A stretch of 64,000 bases of DNA from Bdellovibrio sp. ZAP7 (GTDB taxonomy: Bacteria > Bdellovibrionota > Bdellovibrionia > Bdellovibrionales > Bdellovibrionaceae): assembly GCF_006874645.1 (NCBI RefSeq), contig NZ_CP030082.1, positions 1,116,001-1,180,000 of the forward strand, read 5' to 3'. Made by a program: the position numbers and the translations under genes. Below, piece after piece: positions 52,842-62,985 of this stretch. Every line of letters starts with the position of its first letter. Within the stretch, counting starts at the first letter, position 1. The notes beneath the pieces are model-generated. The model made no database searches. It was not told the origin of the DNA and saw nothing but the letters and a program-made list of their open reading frames with translations.

Positions 52842-54822
52842 ATTTCTAATCTTTCTGACTTTTATTTTAAATGCAGTCATGGCTATGGCTGCAGGGACGA
52901 CGGTTAATGCAACCGTTGACCGTAATGAAATGCGTTTGGGTGATACCTTTACAGTGACAGTTTCCGCAGTTTCCAGTGAAGACGTGGATATGCAGGAACC
53001 CCGCGTTCCAGAGCTTGATGGTTTTGAACTATTAAATACCTGGAGTTCAACAGCTGTTGCGCAAAAACTTGTTCCCGGTCCGGGCGGCATGCAGTTTGAA
53101 ACCCAGCGCCGCAAAGAATACAGCTATAGCCTGGCTCCAAAGCGTCAGGGGACTTTAAGTATTTCTTCATTTGAAGTTGTGGTGGGCGGGAAAGTTTTTA
53201 GAACTCAGCCGATCGTGATTAAAGTCGGCACAGGCGGTGGTGCTCCGAACCCACGTCAAATGCCTCAACGTCCTCAAGCCCCGCAATTCCCCGGCATGAA
53301 TGAAGATCCCTTTGAAGCGATGGACCGCGCCGAAGAAGAAATGTTTAATCAGCTTTTGCAACAGCGTCAGCGTCTGCAACAGCAGATCAGACAACAACAA
53401 GGTGCAGGAATGCCAGACGAACAGTTCGGCATGGGGGCCTCCAGCGCGATTGATAATCCGGCTTTTCGCAGTCTGCCGACAAATCCCAATGATGCTTTTT
53501 TTATTGGTGTCGAAGTAGATAAAACGGAAGTGTACGAGGGCGAACAAGTCACGGTGAACTGGTACATTTATACTCGTGGCCAGATGGAAACTTTGGACCG
53601 CTTGAAGTTCCCAGATCTTCGTGGCTTTTGGAAAGAGATCATCGAGGAAGTTCCGTCTATTCAGTTCTATGAACAAAATGTCGGCGGCATCCCTTGGAAA
53701 AAGGCTTTGCTTGCTTCCCATGCCCTTTTCCCGATCAAAGCGGGGACCGCCACTATTGATTCATATAAAATCAAATCCCGTGTTCGTACTTTGAGTCAAT
53801 TGGGGATGATGAGTAAACCCTATGAATACACAAAAAGCTCAGCCAGCATTCCTATCAAAGTAAAACCACTGCCAGTGGATGGACGTCCTTCTGATTTCTC
53901 GGGTGCTGTTGGTCAGTTCGACGTGCATGCGACGATTGAAGGTCAAAGTTTCCCGGTGAATCAACCCTTAAGCCTTAAAGTCCGTTTTGAAGGCGCAGGG
54001 AATGCGAAGCTGATCGATTTGCCAGCCATGACTTTGCCGACGGGACTTGAGCAGTACGACACAAAATCAGATTCCAAGTTCTTTAAAAACGGTCGCAGCT
54101 ACAAAGAATTTGAGATGCTTTTAATCCCGCGCCAAGAAGGCGACATGGTTTTTCCGGGATTAAGTGTCAGCATGTTTGATCCTAAATCAGGCAAGTACTA
54201 CACGAAGAAAACTGAACCGATCACTTTGAAAATCGTAAATAACCCAAATGCTCCGGTGGGCTCTTCACAAAGAATTTCCGGCGCTCAACAACCGGCAGCT
54301 GCGAAGGTTGTGGAAAATAAACTGCCTGACGTGATCATGGCGTGGCAACCATCAGCGCAAGCAGCAGTGATGGCTCGTCCCTGGTTATGGATTGTGATTT
54401 ACGCGGGGATCATCACGGCTTTATTGGTTAAGAGCCAACGTGAATTCGGCTGGGGCCGCAGACGTAGAACTTTGAAAGAACAGGTGGCCAAACGTTATAA
54501 AGTTGTCGATCAAGCGGTAGGCAAAGATGACTACCGCACGGTCGGTGCTGAAATGACGAACATCTTTTATATGGTGATGGGACAAGTGGCAGGGGAGTCC
54601 GGAGCTTCGCAAAAAATCGAAGACCTGATGACCCAAATCCCCCCAAGCTTACGACGTGATCATGGGGATGAGATCACGAAGACTTTTGAAGTTTTCCAAA
54701 CTCTGTCCTTCGCTCCGGATGAGATGCTCGGAAGCCTAAAAGAAAAAGCCACGGTGAAACAAAACATCGAGCGGGCTAAGAAGGTCATCAGCGAATTGAT
54801 TTCCTCGAAAGAAGAGAAATAG
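52825..54822 (+). CDS. batD: BatD-type large membrane protein
   Basis: The start is the GTG at 52825 behind GGAG; the longer frame overlaps batC. The 665-residue product has a signal peptide, BatD beta-rich repeats (VNATVDRNEMRLGDTFTVTVS at the start and later VRFEGAGNAKLIDLP), a glutamine-rich linker (QQQIRQQQ) and a C-terminal membrane helix. It ends with a cytoplasmic helical part. It completes the bat operon and is followed by a terminator. Confidence 0.88.
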   Translation: MTKIGRFLIFLTFILNAVMAMAAGTTVNATVDRNEMRLGDTFTVTVSAVSSEDVDMQEPRVPELDGFELLNTWSSTAVAQKLVPGPGGMQFETQRRKEYSYSLAPKRQGTLSISSFEVVVGGKVFRTQPIVIKVGTGGGAPNPRQMPQRPQAPQFPGMNEDPFEAMDRAEEEMFNQLLQQRQRLQQQIRQQQGAGMPDEQFGMGASSAIDNPAFRSLPTNPNDAFFIGVEVDKTEVYEGEQVTVNWYIYTRGQMETLDRLKFPDLRGFWKEIIEEVPSIQFYEQNVGGIPWKKALLASHALFPIKAGTATIDSYKIKSRVRTLSQLGMMSKPYEYTKSSASIPIKVKPLPVDGRPSDFSGAVGQFDVHATIEGQSFPVNQPLSLKVRFEGAGNAKLIDLPAMTLPTGLEQYDTKSDSKFFKNGRSYKEFEMLLIPRQEGDMVFPGLSVSMFDPKSGKYYTKKTEPITLKIVNNPNAPVGSSQRISGAQQPAAAKVVENKLPDVIMAWQPSAQAAVMARPWLWIVIYAGIITALLVKSQREFGWGRRRRTLKEQVAKRYKVVDQAVGKDDYRTVGAEMTNIFYMVMGQVAGESGASQKIEDLMTQIPPSLRRDHGDEITKTFEVFQTLSFAPDEMLGSLKEKATVKQNIERAKKVISELISSKEEK

Positions 54823-54828
54823 CTGAAT

Positions 54829-54863
54829 AAAAAAAAGGGACCATCACTGGTCCCTTTTTTATT
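54829..54863. terminator. Bidirectional terminator after the bat operon
   Basis: GGGACCA-tcac-TGGTCCC (54837-54854) is flanked by A-run and T-run. It ends the bat operon and the opposite-strand lipoprotein gene, whose stop lies at 54865. Confidence 0.93.
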
Positions 54864-54864
54864 T

Positions 54865-57800
54865 TTAGAAGTTTAAAGCTCTGTTAATGAATGACGGCAA
54901 GAAGTACTGCACATTGTTAGTCGTGATGACCGTGTCTAACCCAGCATCGGTGTAACCCCACTCTCCACCCACACTTGCACCACTACACATCATCGTTCCG
55001 CCGGTCGTCGTTGCGCAGATACTTGAATAGTTAACTTGGACTTTAGAGAATGTAGCTCCACCTGCAACTTGGATTGGTACATTGAATACTCCGTGAGAGT
55101 TTGCTTCACCTACGCCCGTCAAATTTGAAACATCAGAATATCCCCAGCATTTCATCGTGCCATCTGTCTTGATACCGCAGGCATTGGAATAACCCATAGA
55201 TACCGCAGTATAGGTCGCGCCACCGTCAATCACGGTTGGGGAGTAGGCATAGCTAGCTCCAGTACCACTCATTGAGTCACCCCAACACTTCACTGTGTCT
55301 GTAGCTGTGATCCCGCAACTGGCGTATGCCCCCACAATAAGTTTTTTATAGATTGCACCCGAGTCAATAGTGAATGGAGTTAACTCGGATGTTGTGCCGC
55401 CGTTACCGACAGAACCAAACCCGTTGGCACCCCAACACTTGATTGTGCCTGCCATCGTGCGACCACAAGTATGGAAATAACCGCGGGCAATTTCCGCATA
55501 AGTTACGCCAGAGTCAATAGTGGTAAATGCAGTTATAGGGTTCGATGTTCCGTCACCAGCTTGTCCACCTTGATTTCTGCCAGCGCAACGTAATTCGTTG
55601 GCAGTGGTAATAGCACAGATTGTTGCATAGTTCACGGACACGGCTTTGTACGTCGTGCCTGGATCAACGTTCGTTGGAACATAGGCCGTACTTCCCACCG
55701 CCACGGCAGCACCCAGCTCACCGTAGTCATTTTTACCCCAGCAAAGCAGATTGCCAGCGTTATCAATCGCACAGTTGTCGGCATCATGATGAGAAGCAAT
55801 AGCAGTATAGGTCGTGGACGGGTCGATAGCGACTGGGGCATAACGACGGACCGCTGTTCTTGATCCATCCCCAAAGACTGCGGCCGCACCCCAACAGAAT
55901 AATTTTCCTGATTTCAAGCCGCACGCTTGGGAGGCGTTATCAAAAACGGAATTGTTCGCTGGAGTATAGATATCCCACTGAGGAAGTTCTAGATTGGTAT
56001 ACCATTTATTCCAGCTACCCATGTGAGGAGCATAACCAGCTCCCCACAGGTTCAAAGATTTCGTTGAGTCATAAGTAAAGTTACCCCAACATTTTAATGC
56101 TCCACCAGCCGAGCCCGAAGTGATGCCGCACGCCCGTGAACCCGTCACCGCGATGCTAGAATAAGTTGTACCTGCATCCACATTTACCGGGCTTGTACTT
56201 TGTGTAAGCGTACCATTCGCAAGGAGGGCATTGGCGTTACTGCCCCAACACTGAGCTGCTCCTGAAGAAAGGAGAGCACATGTTGTTGTTCTGCCGCCGG
56301 CAACGTTAAGATCGTCATTTACAGACACAGCAGTGTAGGTCGCAGACGCATTCACAGACACTGGTGTCGTGCGTGCGGTTGTCGTGCCATCGCCGATAGC
56401 GCCTGTACCGTTATAACCCCAACATCTCATTAAACCCGTTGTTGTGACTCCGCAGGCATGACCAGAGCCAATAGCAACTGTTGCGAAGTCATAGGTTGCG
56501 TCGACGTCAATTGGAGATGTCGCATTTGTCGTCGTACCGTCACCAAGCTGATTAACAGCATTGTGACCCCAACAACGAAGCTTATTGGCGGAAGTGATTG
56601 CGCAAGATGATTTTGCTCCCACTGACACGAATTTATAATCAACTGCTGCGTCGATCTCAGTCGGAACATTTAAATTACCGGTACCACCCTGACCAAGAGC
56701 TCCGTACATACCTTGTCCCCAGCAGCGGATTTTATTGGCAGTCGTAATACCGCAGCTGTGATTTTCACCAGAGCTAATTGCTTTATAAGCGACACCTGAA
56801 TCAATCAGCTGAGGAGAGTTCTTATCAACACCAGCACCATTGTTACCAACTTGTCCGTTGGCATTGCGACCCCAGCAATAAAGGTCTCCATTAGAAGCAA
56901 TCGCACAAGTATGTTCATTTCCTACGGCGACATCTTTAAATGATGTGCCGGAGCTGATGATAACAGCTTCAGAGCGGAACGTGGTCGATGCATCACCAAT
57001 TTGCCCATAGGTATTGTGACCCCAGCAACGTAGTGAGTTGTCGCTCATGATCGCACAATTGTGTTTTCTGCCGATGGAAGCTTTCGTCACCGTCAGGTTT
57101 TTTTCATCATCGGCAATGTAAAACTGCGCGGTATTAATCGACGTCATATATGCCATCGATGGGTTGTCTGTGTGCGAAAGACCAAAATTAAGAACCTTTT
57201 CACCCGTTGTTGTCGCATTGTCTGGGAAATTGATTGTGACATTTGCACTTGTTGAGCCAGCTGGAATCGTCACAGAACCATTTACTAGATCATGCTGCGA
57301 AGGATAGCTTGCGTCGCCATAAGCACGGTAATTAACAACGACGTCGTAAGTTTTTGTAGCGTTCATGGTGATGGTAACGGTCTGAGCGCCTGAGCCTTCC
57401 ATTACTCTGTTCATGCGTGGAGATGTGATTGATATGGAGTTAATCGCGTCTTTGATCCAAGTGACACTTGTAGCAGAGGTGACTGGTTGCCAAGTTCCCG
57501 ATGCATCAGAACCTATCACGCATAAAGTGACCGGGCCATTCGGATGTAAGAAGACTGTAGTGGAAATTGCAGTCGCGATGCTAATTGCCGAAGTATAGCT
57601 GGTCGTAGCGCAAGTGCCCGATGAGATAACATTATATTTGTACTGTACGAGTCCTGTTCCGCTGACGGTCACGTTAATGCTACTGCCTGTATAAGTTCCC
57701 GTAGGATATCCACTTAGAACCGCGACCGGGTAGGGTGCATTCACGACGATGCTTTTTTGACCAGCAAGGGAGTTCGCTGAACCCGCTGCAGGTAACGTCA

Positions 57801-60800
57801 GGGTGGCGTTATTCCCCAGGGTGTCTTTCATAGTTCCGCCATTGAGGGAAATGACCGCGGCAGAAGCATAGTCCAAATCAGCAGAAGAATCTCCGGTCGC
57901 AACAGTATATCTGAAAGTCAGAGTACTCGTTCCATTTCCGGACCACAATGTTGCGTAACGAGTAGTTCCGCCCGTCTCCATTAAAATACGAGGCGTACCT
58001 GTGACACTGACTGGTTCATTAAATGTTACCTCGATACTTATGATCGAATTTAAACCGTAGGTGCCATCCGCTGTCGAGGATGTAATAGATTGTGGGATCG
58101 GGCCTGTTGTATCACGAGTCCAGCTTGCGGAAGTTGATGACGTTGAATCATTCCCTGAAGCTTCGCTACCCAGTACGCAAACCTTGTATGCGCCATTTTC
58201 AGTTAGTGTATCTGTGATTTTAGTCGCCAAAGCAATTGCAGAACCTGTGTAAGCAGCCATGTTCGTACAAACTTCAGAGCTGCTTGGAGGTACGATAAAG
58301 TATTTGTATTGAGTCAATCCTGTTCCAGAGACGGTGATATTCAAAGTTGACGTCGTATTTGTACCAGTCGGAGAACCCGTCAGTGTTGCGGCCCCTGGCG
58401 CCACAGTGTCTTTAACGAAAGAACGATTTTGCGTGACCGTACTACCGCCTAAAGAGGTATGTGTCGCTCGCAGTGTGTATGTTGCGTCGGATTTGGCAGA
58501 GAGGTCAAACGTCGTGCTCCATGCGCCTGAAGTACAAGTTGGTGTGTTGGTAATGTTTTGGTAAGTCGCACCATTATATACTGCTACAGAGACAGGTCGG
58601 CCATCGATAGAACAAGTCCCCGAAACATCAAATGCGGATTTATTGGCGATATTAATATATGCCATCGATGCCGGAGAAACCCAGGCAACATTGGCAACGG
58701 AACCATCATGAGTGATAGAGTCTGACACACAGCTTGATTCATTTCCCGCGATGTCACGAGTTTTAAAATAAACCGTGTTGTAGGCATCTGCAGTTGCTAG
58801 CCACCAAGCTTGTGACGTTGCATAGGTTTCCCAAGTACCACCCGTCAAGCAAAGTGCATTGTTAGTGATGTACATCTCGGTAGAAGTGGCTGCTGCTATC
58901 GTAAGGACGTTGCCCAGTTGATTCGTATACGCATCATCATTTTTAATGATGAAAGTTGTAACGATTGGAGCCACGGTGTCTTTGGTATAGCTTTGTGACG
59001 CCGCCGGCGCAGCGGTACCGCCAGAACTGCTGTGATTTACTGTAAATGAAATCGAAGCATCTGCCAAAGATGAGACGTCAATCGTTTTCGTCCAGGCACC
59101 GGCAGTACAAGTTGGCGCAGTCACGGTGAGTCCTGTAACAGTGATATTCACAGCTTGACCGTTTTCAGAACATGCACCAGAGATGGTGAATGCTGTCGAA
59201 TTTGCGATATTAATATAGGAACCTGAGGCCGGGGAGGCTATCGTCACGGTAGGGGTTGTTGAAGTGTGAACGATGGTATCTGAATAACAACTAGATTCGT
59301 TGCCCGCAGCATCTTTAAATTTAGAATAAACGGTATTCGTCGCATCTGCTGTCGCTAAACTCCAAGACTTTGAAGCTGCGAAAGTTTCCCAGGAACCGCC
59401 ACTCGCACAACCAGAAGTGTTTGTGACATACATCTGACCGCCAGTGTCTGATGAAGATAAAGTCAGAGTAGCAGTGAGACTTGTTGTACTTGCTGCTCCA
59501 CCATCGATTGATACGGAACCTGTTGGAACAACAGTGTCTTTGGTATAAGAAGGCGAAGTCGCAGATCCTGTATTTCCTGCAGCATCATTAATAGAAGCAC
59601 CCAGCTGGAAGCTGCCTTGAGCCAATGATGTTAAATCAAGAATCGCACTGAAAGTAGTACCCGAGCAAGTTGTGGTCGACGTAAAGCTGCTTGGGCCGGT
59701 AATTGTGATAGAGCGGCCATTTTCAGAACAGGAACCACTGATCGTAAATGCGGTAACGTTCGCACCGTTCACGTAAGAACTTGCAACTGGAGAAGTAATT
59801 GAAATCGTCGGATTTGAGTTGTCATGAATGATGTCATCACTCACACAGGCTGTTTCGTTGTCATGGCTTTCTTTAAATTTAACGTAAACGGTGTTTGTTG
59901 AATTCGCGGAAGGTAACGTCCAAGATTTTGAAGAAGCGTAAGTTTCCCAAGCTCCACCAGACGCACAGCCTGGAGTATTTGTGATGTACATCTGAGTCGC
60001 GCCCGTGACGTTCATATTCAAAGTCGCAGACAGGGAATTCGTGATCGCCGCACCCGCATTCAGCGCGACAGAAGTGATCGTAGGAACGGAAACATAACGA
60101 GATGTGATCACGAATTTAGAGCGAGTATTGTCGTAAGTGTCTTTATGAGTTGCTGAAACCGAAATCGTATTTCCGGTAAGGCTGGTCACGTCCAAAGTTT
60201 TTGAAAAAGTACCAGTCGAACAAGTCGCAGTCGTATTAATAGTCCCAATTGCGATATTCACAGTTTCGCCGTTTTCAGAACACGTACCAGAAACCGTATA
60301 GGCCGCTTGGTTAGCCGCATTGATCGCAGTAATCGAAGGGATATCAATAGTCGGAGGTACAGAGTCTTTATCAACCGTGACCGTATATGATTTAGGAGTG
60401 CCGCCACCTTGTGGAGTTACGGTGAAAGTAATGTCTCCGGCATAAACTCCCGCCATCGCACTTAAATCGATGGCGCGGGACCAGTTACCAGAAGAAGAAC
60501 AAGTGAATGTTGTGATGTTCGCAACGGAAGGAGCGGAAACCTGAATGGTCGCACCTTGCCCACAACGACCATAAAAAGGAGCCGTGGCGACATTGGCTTC
60601 ATTGATTTTTCCACCAACTGCAGAAGTCGCAACCGCAAACGAATCTTGATAAGTCACCGGAACAGAGCAGTCAGATTCTTTCACTTTGCCAGTGACGTCC
60701 ATTGAGAAAACGCGAAATGTATACTGCTCACCTTCATCTTTAGTGAACGAAGCCGTGTTATTAGCCGCATCTGCACCTAATTGAATAGTGGGCAAGATAG

Positions 60801-61077
60801 GGTCTTCGCAGTTCGCACCTTTATAATAGAGAAGTTCTTGCTGAACGATTTTTTCGTTTTTAGGCGCTTCCCATTTAGCCTGAAGGTCCCCAGACTTTTG
60901 TAGGGCGTTTTGATCCCACACCAATGAGGTTCCAACGCTACTGGAAAGTTCTTCCAAAGACATTTCGATAGAGCATCCCACCAGCAGAAGCGGCAGGATG
61001 CTGTATCTTATAGCCAGAAACAGTGACTTCAAAGACGTCCAAGAGTGTTCCATGAAGTACTTATCGGAGTTTCCCAA
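54865..61077 (-). CDS. Giant lipoprotein with Ig-like, Calx-beta and 14 RCC1-like repeats
   Basis: The 2,070-residue protein has a lipobox ending in LLVGC; the start may be the TTG at 61077 or the ATG at 61053. After a short domain come at least four Ig-like repeats (SGTCSENG-type), alternating with three copies of a segment with MYITN and SGGAWETY. Calx-beta-type and related beta domains follow (near residue 1230). The C-terminal 740 residues hold fourteen RCC1-like repeats, each with the pattern CAI...CWG. Fourteen repeats would make two seven-bladed propellers. It is likely a surface or periplasmic binding protein. The binding partner is unknown. Confidence 0.85.
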   Translation of the reverse strand: MGNSDKYFMEHSWTSLKSLFLAIRYSILPLLLVGCSIEMSLEELSSSVGTSLVWDQNALQKSGDLQAKWEAPKNEKIVQQELLYYKGANCEDPILPTIQLGADAANNTASFTKDEGEQYTFRVFSMDVTGKVKESDCSVPVTYQDSFAVATSAVGGKINEANVATAPFYGRCGQGATIQVSAPSVANITTFTCSSSGNWSRAIDLSAMAGVYAGDITFTVTPQGGGTPKSYTVTVDKDSVPPTIDIPSITAINAANQAAYTVSGTCSENGETVNIAIGTINTTATCSTGTFSKTLDVTSLTGNTISVSATHKDTYDNTRSKFVITSRYVSVPTITSVALNAGAAITNSLSATLNMNVTGATQMYITNTPGCASGGAWETYASSKSWTLPSANSTNTVYVKFKESHDNETACVSDDIIHDNSNPTISITSPVASSYVNGANVTAFTISGSCSENGRSITITGPSSFTSTTTCSGTTFSAILDLTSLAQGSFQLGASINDAAGNTGSATSPSYTKDTVVPTGSVSIDGGAASTTSLTATLTLSSSDTGGQMYVTNTSGCASGGSWETFAASKSWSLATADATNTVYSKFKDAAGNESSCYSDTIVHTSTTPTVTIASPASGSYINIANSTAFTISGACSENGQAVNITVTGLTVTAPTCTAGAWTKTIDVSSLADASISFTVNHSSSGGTAAPAASQSYTKDTVAPIVTTFIIKNDDAYTNQLGNVLTIAAATSTEMYITNNALCLTGGTWETYATSQAWWLATADAYNTVYFKTRDIAGNESSCVSDSITHDGSVANVAWVSPASMAYINIANKSAFDVSGTCSIDGRPVSVAVYNGATYQNITNTPTCTSGAWSTTFDLSAKSDATYTLRATHTSLGGSTVTQNRSFVKDTVAPGAATLTGSPTGTNTTSTLNITVSGTGLTQYKYFIVPPSSSEVCTNMAAYTGSAIALATKITDTLTENGAYKVCVLGSEASGNDSTSSTSASWTRDTTGPIPQSITSSTADGTYGLNSIISIEVTFNEPVSVTGTPRILMETGGTTRYATLWSGNGTSTLTFRYTVATGDSSADLDYASAAVISLNGGTMKDTLGNNATLTLPAAGSANSLAGQKSIVVNAPYPVAVLSGYPTGTYTGSSINVTVSGTGLVQYKYNVISSGTCATTSYTSAISIATAISTTVFLHPNGPVTLCVIGSDASGTWQPVTSATSVTWIKDAINSISITSPRMNRVMEGSGAQTVTITMNATKTYDVVVNYRAYGDASYPSQHDLVNGSVTIPAGSTSANVTINFPDNATTTGEKVLNFGLSHTDNPSMAYMTSINTAQFYIADDEKNLTVTKASIGRKHNCAIMSDNSLRCWGHNTYGQIGDASTTFRSEAVIISSGTSFKDVAVGNEHTCAIASNGDLYCWGRNANGQVGNNGAGVDKNSPQLIDSGVAYKAISSGENHSCGITTANKIRCWGQGMYGALGQGGTGNLNVPTEIDAAVDYKFVSVGAKSSCAITSANKLRCWGHNAVNQLGDGTTTNATSPIDVDATYDFATVAIGSGHACGVTTTGLMRCWGYNGTGAIGDGTTTARTTPVSVNASATYTAVSVNDDLNVAGGRTTTCALLSSGAAQCWGSNANALLANGTLTQSTSPVNVDAGTTYSSIAVTGSRACGITSGSAGGALKCWGNFTYDSTKSLNLWGAGYAPHMGSWNKWYTNLELPQWDIYTPANNSVFDNASQACGLKSGKLFCWGAAAVFGDGSRTAVRRYAPVAIDPSTTYTAIASHHDADNCAIDNAGNLLCWGKNDYGELGAAVAVGSTAYVPTNVDPGTTYKAVSVNYATICAITTANELRCAGRNQGGQAGDGTSNPITAFTTIDSGVTYAEIARGYFHTCGRTMAGTIKCWGANGFGSVGNGGTTSELTPFTIDSGAIYKKLIVGAYASCGITATDTVKCWGDSMSGTGASYAYSPTVIDGGATYTAVSMGYSNACGIKTDGTMKCWGYSDVSNLTGVGEANSHGVFNVPIQVAGGATFSKVQVNYSSICATTTGGTMMCSGASVGGEWGYTDAGLDTVITTNNVQYFLPSFINRALNF

Positions 61078-61182
61078 AATCCTTTAATGAATTCATGAGG
61101 TAAGTTATTGAAACCACGATCGTGTTTCACGAAAGTAATTTATGAGGTCGATGGGACTGCTTCAAATTGAGACGTTGTAAAA

Positions 61183-61725
61183 CTATCTTGTTTGAACAAA
61201 CGGAAAGCGTTCAGTCAGTTGATAACGCGTCTGGGGAGTCTTACCATCCAATTCACTGCTGGCGGTCCCCATAAAGATTTGCAGCGGAGTCTGGACTTTC
61301 ACCTGATAAGTCGTATACAGAATATCGCCCTCGCCAGGCACCTTGTATTCATCACAAACTTTGCCAGTCACAACTCGCTCTTGATTTGTTTTCCAATCAG
61401 AAAAACCACACCAGTTGATCATGTTTAAAGCTTCCGTGACTTTATCAGTTAGGCTTTTGTAAGTCGCCTCCACAGTCGTCATGTCAATTTCACGGTCCAC
61501 GGACTTCACTTTGTAAATCTCTGCGTAGACCAAGTAAGCCTTGGTGCATTTATCATCCTCATAAGCTACGTGAGAAAAATTCCATCGCGGACCTTGAATC
61601 GAAAGGTGAGTGATCAAGGAATCATCGTCCATTAAATGACAAGCCTTAACATAATTGCCATCAATCTTTTGAACCGAAGGCGCCGCAAATACCAGTTGTG
61701 AAAATAGCAAAATCATTTTGATCAT
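61183..61725 (-). CDS. Small secreted protein of unknown function
   Basis: The 180-residue product has a short signal peptide (ending VFAAP) and a domain with four cysteines spread across it, likely in disulfides. No family is recognised. It lies upstream of the giant lipoprotein gene in the same direction, with about 105 bases between them that hold a palindrome CACGATCGTG near 61116. That may be the lipoprotein gene's operator. Confidence 0.65.
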   Translation of the reverse strand: MIKMILLFSQLVFAAPSVQKIDGNYVKACHLMDDDSLITHLSIQGPRWNFSHVAYEDDKCTKAYLVYAEIYKVKSVDREIDMTTVEATYKSLTDKVTEALNMINWCGFSDWKTNQERVVTGKVCDEYKVPGEGDILYTTYQVKVQTPLQIFMGTASSELDGKTPQTRYQLTERFPFVQTR

Positions 61726-61773
61726 CCATAAATCGTAATTCCCACCCCCACCAATTCAAGCTGCGCCGCTTCC

Positions 61774-61821
61774 CCAAAAACCGGCAGGCGCCTTTTCGAA
61801 AAGGCGCCTGCCGGTTTTTGG
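61774..61821. repeat. 48-bp perfect palindrome
   Basis: The palindrome has no loop: its two 24-bp halves are exact complements around TTCGAA, with CCCAAAAACCGG at one end and its complement at the other. It lies between divergent genes starting at 61725 and 61957. It may be a bidirectional terminator from an insertion, an operator, or a hairpin. It is the longest perfect palindrome I noticed here. Confidence 0.85.
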
Positions 61822-61956
61822 TAGCTGGGTGCGGCGTTGGTGGCTAGCTGTGGGTAAGTTCTCAGTGAGCTTTCGTTTCCGGCGAATTTCGGAGATGTCG
61901 TTGTTTCCGTGAAAGCGGCCTTGTAGGTTCCGCCGCATATCAAAAAGGAGTTCCTC

Positions 61957-62280
61957 ATGCGTATTTTGGCAATGGCTTTAACTATGGTTCTTTCTTCGGC
62001 GGCGTTCGCTGGCACAAACATGTGCGCAACATTCAAATCAGATCGCATGTTGAAGGCTCTTCACACAGTGGCTGCTCGTGAAAAAGTGACATTCGAAGAA
62101 ATGTGCAACTTGCCTAAAGTTTTGGGTGTAGAAGCCATGCCCTCGCAAATCGTGAACATCAATGGTGACGTGATTCCATACACGCGCGTGCAATTGCATA
62201 TGTCTGAAACCAGCTGCCTCTACATGGTTCGTGACGCTGACCAAGCGATCACGGAAGCTCGTTGCTATTCAGCTTGGTAA
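61957..62280 (+). CDS. Small secreted protein of unknown function
   Basis: The 107-residue product has a signal peptide ending AFA and a mature domain with four cysteines (NMCATF, EMCNLP, SCLYM and RCYSAW). A disulfide-stabilised periplasmic or secreted role is likely. AAGGAG precedes the ATG and a terminator follows. The family is not recognised. Confidence 0.75.
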   Translation: MRILAMALTMVLSSAAFAGTNMCATFKSDRMLKALHTVAAREKVTFEEMCNLPKVLGVEAMPSQIVNINGDVIPYTRVQLHMSETSCLYMVRDADQAITEARCYSAW

Positions 62281-62300
62281 TAAATAAGTAAGTAAGTACG

Positions 62301-62337
62301 CCGGGCTAAAATCCGGCTTTTGATTTCTTTTTTTCGT
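62301..62337 (+). terminator. Rho-independent terminator
   Basis: GCCGGG and TCCGGC pair around TAAA and are followed by TTTTGATTTCTTTTTTT, 20 bases after the stop of the preceding gene. Confidence 0.85.
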
Positions 62338-62427
62338 ATTCTTCCATATTTCTTCAATGCTGTTTTCATATTCTCATCTTAAGAGATCACAACTGATTGT
62401 GAGCTTAAGCCCATGAGGAACAGAACT

Positions 62428-62985
62428 ATGGAAAGAATATTGAATGCCGTATTGTTTTCGCTTGTCTCAATGGCCACGGCCGCTGCGATTGGCGCCCAGG
62501 AGCAACCGCCCCAAAGAGGTCCCGCCGGTGCCGGCGGGGAGGGGAATGAAGTTCTGCGCTGTATTTATACTCCCGCAGCTGATTCCCAAAGTTCCTCACT
62601 GCCAACATCCAAAATCGGCGTTAAGTTTTTGCTGCAAAGAAATAACAGCAATCACATTGCTGCTGACACTTACACTTTGAATGATTCCAATCAACCGATC
62701 AAACAAGTTGGTCATGCGGAACTTGCGGGCTCTGTCTCAGAAGTCTCAGCCACAACGAAGGCCGCTGATATAATTTCGGGGTTAGCGTTGGCAGAGGATT
62801 CGCCGTTTGATTTCCAAATCACTTTAGATTCAACCGCTGCCGACAGCAATGGTCGTTTAAGCGCCGTTGTGGAATCCATGACAACTTTTACGGGACAAAC
62901 TTACACGCAAGTTCCTGTAAGTTGCAAAATCCCACCAGCTCCGCAGCAAAAACCACCGCAATCACAAAACGCACGTTTAAATTAA
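62428..62985 (+). CDS. Secreted protein of unknown function
   Basis: The start is the ATG at 62428 (GAGGA upstream); an ATG at 62413 is in frame. The 185-residue product has a signal peptide ending AAAIGA, a glycine/proline-rich linker and a beta-rich domain with two cysteines. A proline- and glutamine-rich tail (PPAPQQKPPQSQ) follows. No family is recognised. It ends four bases into the sirtuin gene on the opposite strand. Confidence 0.7.
   Translation: MERILNAVLFSLVSMATAAAIGAQEQPPQRGPAGAGGEGNEVLRCIYTPAADSQSSSLPTSKIGVKFLLQRNNSNHIAADTYTLNDSNQPIKQVGHAELAGSVSEVSATTKAADIISGLALAEDSPFDFQITLDSTAADSNGRLSAVVESMTTFTGQTYTQVPVSCKIPPAPQQKPPQSQNARLN

Noticed and set aside
52494-53114. A 206-codon frame antisense to batC and batD
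   Set aside because: It is hydrophobic only because it is complementary to the Q/K/D-rich tail of batC. It is a shadow of that repeat.
61722-62048. A 108-codon minus-strand frame opposite the gene at 61957
   Set aside because: It covers the signal peptide of a better gene and the 48-bp palindrome, has no recognisable domain and no good ribosome binding site.
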